Position numbers and translations under genes: made by a program. From NCBI RefSeq assembly GCF_000003195.3, contig NC_012878.2, positions 19,754,641-19,818,640 of the forward strand: a stretch of DNA of 64,000 bases, given 5' to 3'. The notes beneath the pieces are model-generated. The model was not told the origin of the DNA and did not search any database. It saw nothing but the letters and a program-made list of their open reading frames with translations. The DNA is from Sorghum bicolor. Lineage: Eukaryota; Streptophyta; Magnoliopsida; Poales; Poaceae. Of this stretch, positions 55,145-64,000 are shown piece after piece (the stretch's first letter is position 1; the number at the start of each line of letters is the position of its first letter).

Positions 55145-58100
55145 TGTAACAGAACCGACCAAATTATAAGAGATTAAGCCTAATAGTGACCATTTGCATA
55201 GTCGAACCATCACGCTTAAGCCCATATAATCCCGGTAGTCCGTGAAATCTCGAAGGATTTCAAACCACACATCGCATACAGCCAAGATCGTAATAAGTTT
55301 AGCGGCCGCCATCCATAAGTACATTCAGATTTCAACATTCGTGAAACACATCGGAGTACTTAAGTTATTACAAACCAAGTTCTTCAAGTAGCGGAAGCTT
55401 CATAGTTCGAAATTACAACGCACACGATAAGTCTGATATCGTGCCATAGTTTGGTCATTCCCACAAAAGCAAAGGAAGAGACAGAGTGACCATCGCCCTT
55501 GGTCTAGTCATCACCCATAGCTGGGTACAGACGGAGGATGCAATAACCATAGTACATGTGACCATCTGCAAAACAACATGGGAATAGAACCCTGAGTACG
55601 AGAAGGTACTCAGCTAGACTTACCCGCCATAAACTTAAAATAAAGACTCATCAAGGATCAAGAAGGCTATTTAGTGGGGTAGCTGATAACCATTTTGCAA
55701 AGACCGCAAGGTTTTATTACCCTAACCTACATAAATCTTTTCTTCTTTTAATCTGCTCAAGTTGAAAGTATCATTACCTATTATCTAGGTTTGCTCCTGT
55801 GCTATTACAAGCAAGTATGAGACTATGATAGTACCTCATCATAGCATTTCTTAAACCATTCATCATTATAACCCGAGTGTTCCATAGTCCTTACTACGAC
55901 GACGAAGCTCATGTCAAGTGCTCACTATCCAGGAGCTATGGCGATTCGAATCGATTTCTAACCAGCTGGCGAGGTATTCCCCACACAAACCACACTCATT
56001 GATCAAGTGAGCTACAGATCACCGTATTACACTATCCAGGACCAATTCGCGGGTTCGGCAGGCACCGCCAGTACCCGAGGACCGTTCCGGCGACCGAGGT
56101 ATCCAAGGTATACCAAGGTTGCGCGCCGCGCCCTCGTCGTTCTCCTCAACCACCACCAATACAGCGCATGGCGGCTCGATTCCCGGCCCGGATAGTGTTC
56201 AGGCTTCGCGGTCGGAACGACTTATCCTTCCAGCTAAGTGTGGGGCATGCGTTCAACATGACAAGAGGGCCGTCAACGATCGGTCCTTAATCGACACAGG
56301 CAGGGGCACCATGGTCGACCCACCATAAGACCCTGCCCGGTCTCCAAATTCATTCCACACTTGGTTATGCTTTTCCCCGAGCAACCAATGCTTAAACAAG
56401 CAGGTATCCACCTATGTCTCGCAGGTGACAGGGAATCACCCGACTTCTACCGAACTAAGCAAGCTAAGCATAGACTCCGTGCCTATCTACATAGGACAAG
56501 GTAGTTGAAAGGAATAACAAGGAGTACTCATGCAGCAACGGTATCAGGCAACTCCTATCACTTAATATGCACTATAGTAGAACAAGTATAGCACTTTATA
56601 TAAGTTAGCGAGAATAGGGAGACTTAGAATGCTCCGGGGCTTGCCTTTCTCAAACGTGCTGGGTCGGTGATCCGGACACTCTTGCAATTCCTCTCCGGGT
56701 TCCTGTGCTTCCGGAGGTTCCTGCTCCTGTATCTCCTCGGGTTCCTCGGGTCCCACTTCGTTCTCCTACGATCCTGTATGATGCATATATGCTCATGAGT
56801 GGAGTGTGAGATGCCCGAGTGGATGCTTGTAAGAGAGAGTGTCAAAGGAGTCATGTTATGATGCATAGGTGATGCACTTGGTCATGCTTATTACAAGGTA
56901 GTCAACATCATCCGGGAACAATAACTAAATTAAGCATCTGTTGCATTCTCTTCTATAGATATTTTTCAAATGCAACCAGCAACCCCCATGATGCTTCAAA
57001 GATACACCAAATCCAACTTATTCCATTCAACCTATATATATACACCCTTCATAGTTTTCTTTATTCATTTCTAAGCCCATTAAAAATCAAATGCAATTCT
57101 GTTCATCAATAAATTCCACAAAAATTACAGGAGACTACCAGCTAAGCATAAAGTCTACTGTAAATTATTCATGATTTTTGGATACTTATTTTGAGCCACA
57201 AAAAAAATTACAAGATTAATTAATAAGGCAAGTAAAATCACTCTACTGGGATACAAGTGTTAAACAACAGATTTCATATTTTTACAATTTGCATAATATC
57301 ATAAGAAACACCCACAAAATTTTCCAGATTTATTGCATGACCCAATTAATTATTAAAAATCATAAATCACTGCCATGCAAGCATTTAAATTACCATAAAT
57401 TCATTTATACACCAAATAATATGTACCCACTTTTTCCCAGTGAGCAAACACACATGCAAAGCCAACAAATCAAGTTTCACATTTTTCTGAGCCATATTTT
57501 ATTTACTATGCATTTTCCAAGTTTAACAAAATCATGGATAAAATATATTCACACAGAAAAGTTACTCCAACATGACATGCAATTACATCAAACTGTAGAT
57601 CTGGAAATATAGAGCACACCCAAATTTATTTCATTCAATTTGGAGCTGTAGAACTCAAGATATAGATTTTACAAACTTTAAATCAATTTCTGGTAAACAC
57701 TTTTTTAAGAAAACCGACGAAAAATGCTACGCACACCCAGATCTACACCCACCGGGGTACCCCTGCGACTGACAGTGGGTCCCCGACCCCACCAGTCAGC
57801 GAGATCGAGAGGGAGCTCACCTCCGACGAGCGGATCTCGCCGGCGGTGAGGTCTCCGGCCATGGGGTGAGCACCAACGTGCTCCTCGCAGCAAGACGCAC
57901 CCAGCGGTACCCTTGGATCAACCAGAGGACGGCCGGAACACCTCCGGCGAGCATGCATGGCGGCACGGCGGCGCTGCTCGCCGTGGCCAGGCTGCTCCGG
58001 CGCGGTAGAGCATGCGCAAACGCCTCTCCGAGCTTCCTCACCTTCCTACCGACCTAGCGCAACAGAGAACGAGCGAAAAGAGGCAGGGAAACGTTAGATC

Positions 58101-59063
58101 CGTCGCGGCGGAGTACTCCGGCGAGCTCGGGGTGACTCCGGCGAGCGATTCACGGCGCTCGACGGACTCTCACCTCGGTAGAACGTTCGCACGAGCTTAC
58201 CCTAGCGACGGTGAGTGCCCTGGTGCTCTCGGCGTCGAGCTTGAGGCTCTGGTGTGGCCGGCGACGAGCGGCGGAGCTCTCTTCGGCAATGGCGCGCAGA
58301 GGAGCGGCTGCTGCTGCGCGGTGCGAGCGGAGGAGGAAGGAGAAGGAGGGCGCGGGGGAGACAGAATGGAGGGAGTGGCCTGGGAGCCTGCGCCGGCGTC
58401 CCGACCAGGGGGGTTGGAGGCCGGCCGCGGCGCGCCCAACGCCGGCGTACGGCCGCCACGTGGCCGGCGCCGGGTGGAGCAAGGCGGGCGCCGCGCGCGC
58501 GGGAGAGAGAGGAGGGGGAGCGGGCCGCGCTGCCCAGCTGGGCCAGAAGGGAGGCGGGTCGGCCCAGCAGCGCCTGCCCCCTTTCTCTTTTTTTTTGAAA
58601 TTCTTTTCTCAAATTCTTTCTAAATTCATTTGGACCAATTTAAAATCATTTTCACCTCTTGCTCCCAAAAACAAAGTTGTTCCAAAACAAAAACTCTTCA
58701 GCTTTGCCTTAACAAGAAAGACCAGATTCCAAACAGAATTTGAATTACAAGTTAAAACTCAGTTCTAGGTTTTAAATAAATTCTTTTTGGATATTTTTGT
58801 ATAAATTCCATTTCTCAAATTCCATAGCTCCAAAAATTGCACAAAAATGTTCTTAATTCTTCTTACACATAAACCAACCTAGTTTGACTATTTCACAATT
58901 TTTAAAGCAAGCATCACATTTTAACATGTTTAAAACTCATGAAATGATGCACATAAAATCATACTTGAAGAGAATGACATGCTCATGATGCTTATGATTG
59001 ATGAGGATGCTTATGCATTGCTTTGCCAAGGCTAAGTGCATGCTTAACACCTAGGGTGTTACA
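55145..59063 (-). repeat. 5' LTR of A2 (3,919 bp)
   Basis: Matches 44547-48470 almost completely. It differs by scattered transitions and small indels, for example about 6 bp missing near 56508. It ends GTGTTACA followed by CCGAC. Confidence 0.95.
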
Positions 59064-59068
59064 CCGAC
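59064..59068. repeat. Target-site duplication CCGAC, right copy (element A2)
   Basis: Matches 44542-44546. Confidence 0.92.
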
Positions 59069-60379
59069 GCCGTCAAAACACTGCTAGCGGCATCAGAAGT
59101 AATGCAGGCGGAACAGCGACCCTGTCGACCGTTCGACTGGCGCACGCCGTTCCTCGATTGCCCGATTCGATGCGAGCTACCAGAAGATCGATCCGAGGCC
59201 CGCCGTATCGCTCGACGGGCCAAATCATACGTGATCTACGGCGAAAATAACGAACTATATCGACGAAGCCTGACGGGAATCTTGCAGCGCTGCATCACCA
59301 TAGAAGAAGGCCGAAAGCTCCTCGAGGATCTACACTTGAGGGCTTGTGGCCACCACGCTGCTCCACGGACCCTCGAAGGGAACACTTTCCGACAAGGCTT
59401 CTACTGGCCAACGGCCGTAGCTGACGCCATCGAGCTCGTACGCTCATGCCATTGGTGCCAATTTTATGCCAACCAGACGCATCTTCCCGCTCATGCTCTC
59501 CAGATGGTCCCCATCACGTGGCCATTCGCGGTGTGGGGTCTCGACCTCCTAGGGCCTCTCTAGAAAGCAACGGGAGGATACACCCATCTGCTGGTGGCCG
59601 TCGACAAATTCTCCAAATGGATCGAGGCTCGACCCATCACAAACATCTTCTCTGAGCAAGCCATCCTTTTCTTCACCGACATCATCCACCGGTCCGGGAT
59701 TCCCAACGTCATCATCATCGACAACGGCACTTAGTTCACTAGCAAAAAGTTCTTGAACTTCTGTGACCGGCATCACATCGGTGTGAACTGGTCGGCAGTG
59801 GCTCACCCTCGAACTAACGGCCAGGTCGAGCGTGCCAACGGCATGATATTGTAGGGGCTCAAACCAAGAATCTACAACCGGTTGAAGAAATTCGGCAAGA
59901 AATGGGTCGAAGAGCTCTCTTCAGTCCTATGGAGCTTAAGGATGACGCCTAGCAGGGCCACGAGATATACTCCATTCTTCATGGTCTACGGCTCCGAGGC
60001 TGTGCTCCCAACAGACCTCGAGTATGGGTCACCTCGACTCAAAGCCTATAACGAGCAGACAAATAAGGAGACTCGAGAAAATGCGGTCGACCAGCTCGAG
60101 GAAGCTCGAGACATGGCCCTCCTCAACTCCGCTAGGTACCAGCAGAAGCTTCGACGCTATCACCACAAGCACATGCGCAAAAGGGATGTGAACATGGGCG
60201 ATCTTCTCCTACGGCAGCGGCAAAGCAACCAAGGGCGCCACAAGCTGACTCCGCCATGGACGGGCCCATACGTGGTGGCCGAGGTCCTGAAGCCAGTGAC
60301 ATACAAGCTCGCGGACGAAAAAGGGGCGGTCTTCACCAACGCATGGAACATCGAACAACTACGTCGATTCCACCCCTAG
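59064..60379 (+). pseudogene. pol: Integrase of element C
   Basis: After a short linker (from 59102 open for 153 codons) the zinc region appears near 59330-59465 (H-L-R-A-C-G-H-H, then C-H-W-C). The catalytic core has D in G-L-D-L-L-G-P-L (59540), D in I-I-D-N-G-T (59720) and E in G-Q-V-E-R-A-N (59820). The C-terminal part is open from 59882 to the TAG at 60377-60379 (G-P-Y-V-V-A-E-V motif). Nonsense TAG codons are near 59561, 59732 and 59852. It integrates element cDNA by family function. The three stops and the RT deletion show that this copy is dead. The junction with 44546 keeps frame when one CCGAC is removed. Confidence 0.92.
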
Positions 60380-60899
60380 ATTTTCAAAGCTTTATGTTCT
60401 CATGTACATTCTGTACCAAGATCTTATGAATGAATGCATGAATGAATGAGATCTTTCCCTCAAATAATTTAATTTTTCGCCGGTCAAAATCTCGACGTTA
60501 GAAGGGAGTACCGACTATGACCCATCATAGTCGATAACCCCTTGAGGGCTAGCAGGGGGGACCCCCCCAAGTTCCTAAAAACCAAGTGATTTCTTTTCTC
60601 TCCTGTCAGTAAACCTCGCACGGTCGAGTAGTGGAGGCACCTCGAGCCCCTTAAGGGCCGAGAGACGATGAGCCTGTGAACTCCTACGCCCCTAGGCTAT
60701 GGTAACTCTACTCACTCCATCGCCCTTGAGGCAACCGAGGTCGCCTTAGCAAAAAACCAAACGGGGAATACGGACGTAGGCAGAAAAGGAAACAAAGGAA
60801 TCTCGAGCAGAAAAATAGGCAAATATTCACAAATCTTATAAACCACTTAAAAATACATTATTTCCTTAAGACAAAATAATAAGTACTGTACAAGGGGCC
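60380..60899. other. Spacer between convergent integrase and antisense gene of C
   Basis: 520 bp without a gene. It includes ATGAATGAATG repeats near 60425-60450 and a G/C homopolymer-rich stretch near 60550-60580 (GGGGGGACCCCCCC). It is probably the 3' untranslated region of both transcripts. Confidence 0.6.
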
Positions 60900-62140
60900 T
60901 TAGCACCAAGAGTAGGCTCGTAGGCCACAGACTGTGTCTCGACCCTCACCACCATCGTCCGCGCCTGAGCTAGTCTCGGGAGGAAGCACTTTTGGCTCGA
61001 ACAGCTTCGCCAGCCTTTCCCTAGGGGCCTCCGCATCATCGATCAAGGCATGGAGCCTCTCCTTGTTCTCTGCGTCGGTCTTGGATATGTCGGTGACGAA
61101 GCCGTGGGACACCACCTCCATATCATAGGAAAAGCCCAAGCAGACAACCGCCATTGCCCGCTTCACCCCGGTATGAAGGGCGTCCCACACCCGATCCCTC
61201 AGCGTGGCACCTAGGTAGCACAGCTGATCGACCAGTGCGTCGCCTCGAGCCGCCTCCCTCGACTCGTCCACAAGCTCGAGCTCCCAGGAGGCTGAGAGAT
61301 CGCTTATCGCAGTCTGCAGCCGACCATTCAAAGCGACCTCCCCCTCGAGCTGAGCCTTGGTGGAGCGGGCCTCGACTTGAGGAGCAAGCAGCTCATCCTT
61401 AAGCCCTACAAAGACCGACATGGAAAAATTAGACGACACAAAGCGCACCTTGGAAAAGAAACACGATGGTAGAAACATAACGCGAATCTTCTCTTCCAGA
61501 GCCATATTCTCGCCAACCAGGTCGGTGTTGGCCCTCTCGATCTCCCTATAGGTGCGCGCCAGGTCGATGTTGGCAACTCGCAAGTCCTCGATCACCTTGC
61601 CCGCCTGCGCAATAGCTCCCTCTTTCTCCAGCAGCGCTCTCTTCAGGCGATCAACATCGTCAGAGAGGCTGCGAGATCGAGCCCGCTCCGCCTCGAGATC
61701 CTTGATGGTTTTCATCTTGGCTTCCTCGGCTGCACTCCGAGCAATCTCGCCCTTCACGCACTCCACCTTCATCTGTTGGAAGGCCTCTCGGGCAGAGGCG
61801 AGGTCAGCCTTGATGAGACCCTTCTTCTTGTCAAGATCGGCGGCTGCGTCCTTATAAAATACGGCCTCTTCCTGGGCCTTGGACGCAGCCTCCTCGACCG
61901 TCATGGTCCGCTCCCTCAGCCGCGTGGCCTCCTCCACCGCCTTCCTCGAGGCCTCCCGAGCTTCGGCCAGAGCGGCCTCCCTCTTCTTTTTCTCCTCCTC
62001 GAGCACCAAAAGCTCTTTGTAGGCCTTAAGGAGCTTCTCCTGTGACTCCAGTAGTTGGTCCTTAAGAAGCGGGAGCTGCTCCTAGCCGCCCCTGATTGCA
62101 TGGATAAAGCCCGACTTCAAGTGGGAGGTTTCTTTCAGAT
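60900..62140 (-). CDS. Antisense coiled-coil gene of element C, 3' exons
   Basis: On the minus strand, 62009-60900 is open for 369 codons from its first ATG. It is dominated by a long Ala/Glu/Lys/Arg heptad-type coiled coil (E-E-K-K-K-R-E, A-R-E-A-S-R-K-A and similar). A stretch of about 105 bp near 61495-61390 reads as an in-frame intron (hydrophobic translation F-L-P-S-C-F-F, ending in TTTGTAG). The frame extends upstream of 62009 to at least 62083, where TAG interrupts it. The C-terminus is Glu/Asp/Ser-rich. This matches the layout of the PMD gene in B/D (opposite strand, 3' of pol, coiled-coil end), but I see no PMD blocks in this part. Function unknown. Confidence 0.6.
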
Positions 62141-64000
62141 CCTGTGAACCAGCGATCGAACAGTAAGAATACAAAACCAAACACCCTAGATAGCTAAGGG
62201 CCAAAGACACTTAAAAATAAGCCAGACCGAGCCCGTTGTTGATGATGTCGGACAGGAGCCCCACCACGTGCTTCATCCAAATGCGAAGCTAATCGAGATG
62301 CTCCCACTTTTCAGCCTCCTTCTGATCATCCATAAAAATATTAGCCTCGGATGGGTTGGTGGAGGCCCGAATGCAGATCCGACCGGGGCTCCAGTTCTAC
62401 ATCTCCTCCTCCGTGTGCGCCTTGACACCCCGGATGAGCTATTGGACAGTCTCGAGTGACCCCCCATGACGTAAAAATAGGTCGACGAGGGAGGGGAATT
62501 GCCCGTCGTCATCCACTATCCTCCAGGTCCGGTATCATCGGTACTACTTCCAGCCGACTTCCCGGCTTCATCCTCTGCGGCGGCATTGGTATCCTCCCAC
62601 GGTCGTCGTTCTCAGAGAAATCCAGGAGTGATCCCCTCGATGCCGTAGATCATGCCCTTGATTTCTAACTGAGGATCCACTGGGGTGCGCATGGCGCATG
62701 CAAGCGCCACCATACCACCCGCTCGCCCTGGCTCAGCCGGGATAGAAGCGGGCGCTCCCGGACGGATCCATGCAGGGGTCGGCGGACCATAGACCGGCAG
62801 ACCCTCCTCCCCAGTCTCGGGCCTCTGTGGCGACGGCGGCACTGGCTGGGGCGGGCTTCGTGGTGGCGGCTCGAGCAGTTCTTCTAACTGCTGACTCTCT
62901 TGTTGCTGCTGCCTTTGGAGTTCCAGCAGCTCCTACTGCCGGTCTTGCTCCAGCAGCTCCTCGAGCCGTTCTCCTTGTTGCCGCCGCCCCTCCTCTCCTT
63001 CTTCTCCGTCCTGCTGCAGCTGTCGCTGCCCTTCCTGCAGCTATTGCTGCGACTCCCGCTCGCGCTCTTCCTCTTCCTTCTTCCTCTTCTCCTCGACGGA
63101 GTGGAGCCCGATGTGACAAGGCGTCCGCTTCGCGACAGGGGCAGCCTCGACCTCCTCGTCCATGTAGCGGGCGTCCTTCAAGAGCCTATCACCGCCGGAC
63201 CCGTCACTAATAGTGATAGGATCCCCCTTGCCCCCAGATCGAGGAGGCACGGGGGCTCTATCTTGCTCTTGGGGGCGAGGCGCCTCGACCTGTTTCGGTG
63301 ACGGCGGGGTGGACTCTCCCGCCAATGGACGAGGCGGGGTACTCTCAGCACCCGTCGACGGCCGAGGATTGGAGGAGTCGAAAAGCGCTCGAAAACAAAA
63401 AGTCAGTTGCTATAAAAGTTGACATAAGGGTCACACAACTCCAACAATATTGAGAGAAGAATGAAACGCTAACCTGAATCTTTGGGAGCCGCCCTCACCT
63501 TGAGCTTCTTGGCCATCGAGGGTTGGGCTTGTTCGAGCGGCCGCTTCAACCTGAGGAAAGGGGAATAACATAGTAAAGACCATAGCCCGAGATGACGCGA
63601 AGATGTCAAAGACAGGAATCACGACATTAAGGCCTTACCCGACAGGAAGTGCGACCTGCCTGCAAGCACCTCGACCAGCTGGCCTCGAGCCGCCCCGTGT
63701 CGAGACCTCGGGCCTCTCATGTCCAGGCGCAGGCCTCGGCTCGGCGTCCCCTGCCGGGTGAGCGCCAGGGCTAGAACTCCTACGACCTTCCTCCCCCTGA
63801 CTCGAGGCCGCGGCACGACCACGGGTCAACGGCCTCGTTGCCATAGACTTAGCCCGGTGACCCACCTTAGATGTGGGAGGAGGTTGAGGGCAGGGGACGG
63901 CCCGACCCTGTGCAGGTGCTGGAGGGGTATTGGCACGAGAACGGTGCGGAGACGACTCCACCTGTTGGCCATCGCGGGACCTGCTCAACGCACCCTTAGG
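62141..64000 (-). other. Antisense gene of element C, 5' exons (low-complexity linker), runs off window
   Basis: Minus-strand coding stretches with probable introns. One at 63988-63635 is Pro/Ser/Arg-rich (118 codons). One at about 63325-63041 is acidic with I-T-I-S-D-G-S-G-G-D and ends in a Lys/Glu run. Further Gln/Glu-rich sequence lies near 63040-62880, and short blocks near 62512-62273. Low-complexity Gln/Glu/Arg codons make many phases look open, so exact exons cannot be fixed. It is consistent with the linker part of the gene whose coiled coil is at 60900-62140. The N-terminal domain would lie beyond 64000. Confidence 0.45.

Larger units (their letters stand above)
44547..59063 (-). mobile_element. 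Element A2: near-intact Tekay/Del-like chromovirus with histone-mimic ORF
   Basis: 14,517 bp on the minus strand, flanked by CCGAC. The order is 5' LTR (55145-59063), PBS, leader, histone-H3-mimic ORF (54319-53276), gag-pol (52959-48466), polypurine tract and 3' LTR (44547-48470). The only coding lesion I find is one TAG in gag. LTR differences are few: five, all transitions, in the first 300 bp of plus-strand LTR sequence, and sparser elsewhere. It is the youngest-looking element in the window along with E and belongs to the same family as A1. Confidence 0.95.
59064..64000 (+). mobile_element. Element C, segment 3 (integrase, antisense gene; 3' LTR beyond window)
   Basis: It continues the C frame after A2. 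Integrase ends at 60379, a spacer follows, and then an oppositely oriented gene fills the rest. No LTR start is seen before 64000, so the element runs off the window. Confidence 0.88.

Noticed and set aside
62733..63301. Plus-strand Leu/Pro-rich frame and minus-strand Arg/Ala-rich frame
   Set aside because: Both are shadows of the Gln/Glu-rich low-complexity antisense gene. The repeats CAG/CTG-like keep several phases open.

Overview
The window is repeat DNA from a plant nuclear genome, almost certainly a grass and probably a panicoid one. I see no host single-copy gene, no rRNA or tRNA gene and no prokaryotic feature. Essentially every base belongs to one of six nested LTR retrotransposons of five families. 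The grass assignment rests on the element types: Tekay/Del-like chromoviruses with LTRs of about 3.9 kb, Tat-lineage Ty3/gypsy elements with a second RNase H and an antisense captured gene, and an Athila-type non-autonomous element. The GC-rich blocks also fit a grass. Species cannot be read from the sequence.

Layout. The outermost element is C (+ strand, Tat lineage). Its parts are at 20945-22564 (gag, protease, start of RT), 43142-44546 (end of RT, RNase H, second RNase H) and 59064-64000 (integrase, then an antisense coiled-coil gene that runs off the window). Three elements interrupt C. B (+, 14071-20944, 5' part outside the window) lies in its gag. D (-, 22565-43141, TSD GAGGT) lies in its RT. 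A2 (-, 44547-59063, TSD CCGAC) lies between its second RNase H and integrase. B is itself split by A1 (+, 1-14070, left edge outside the window). D is split by E (+, 24777-32967, TSD GTCTC). B and D are one family, and A1 and A2 are one family. LTR divergence fits the nesting: roughly 4% for D, 2% for E and 1-2% for A2, by eye.

The most notable content is in A1/A2. Between the 5' LTR and gag they carry an extra ORF of 347 codons whose first ATG opens directly onto a close copy of the histone H3 N-terminal tail. In A2 it reads A-R-T-R, then T-A-R-K-S-T-G-G, then A-P-R. A unique domain, a long coiled coil and an acidic C-terminus follow. The ORF is open in A2 and broken by two CAG-to-TAG changes in A1. 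The equivalents of H3 K14, K18, K23 and K27 are replaced while K9 is kept. The same element ends its integrase with a chromodomain-like module, the kind of domain that reads methylated H3K9 in chromoviruses. A role in chromatin targeting or in escape from silencing is therefore a testable inference.

B and D carry, antisense to gag-pol and 3' of it, an intron-containing gene for a plant mobile domain (aminotransferase-like, PMD) protein with a coiled-coil C-terminus. C carries a different antisense coiled-coil gene in the same place. E lacks RT and integrase. It keeps an intact 308-aa ORF of unknown function and two tandem retropepsin-like domains. A2 is the best preserved element: gag-pol is one frame of 1,498 codons broken by a single TAG.
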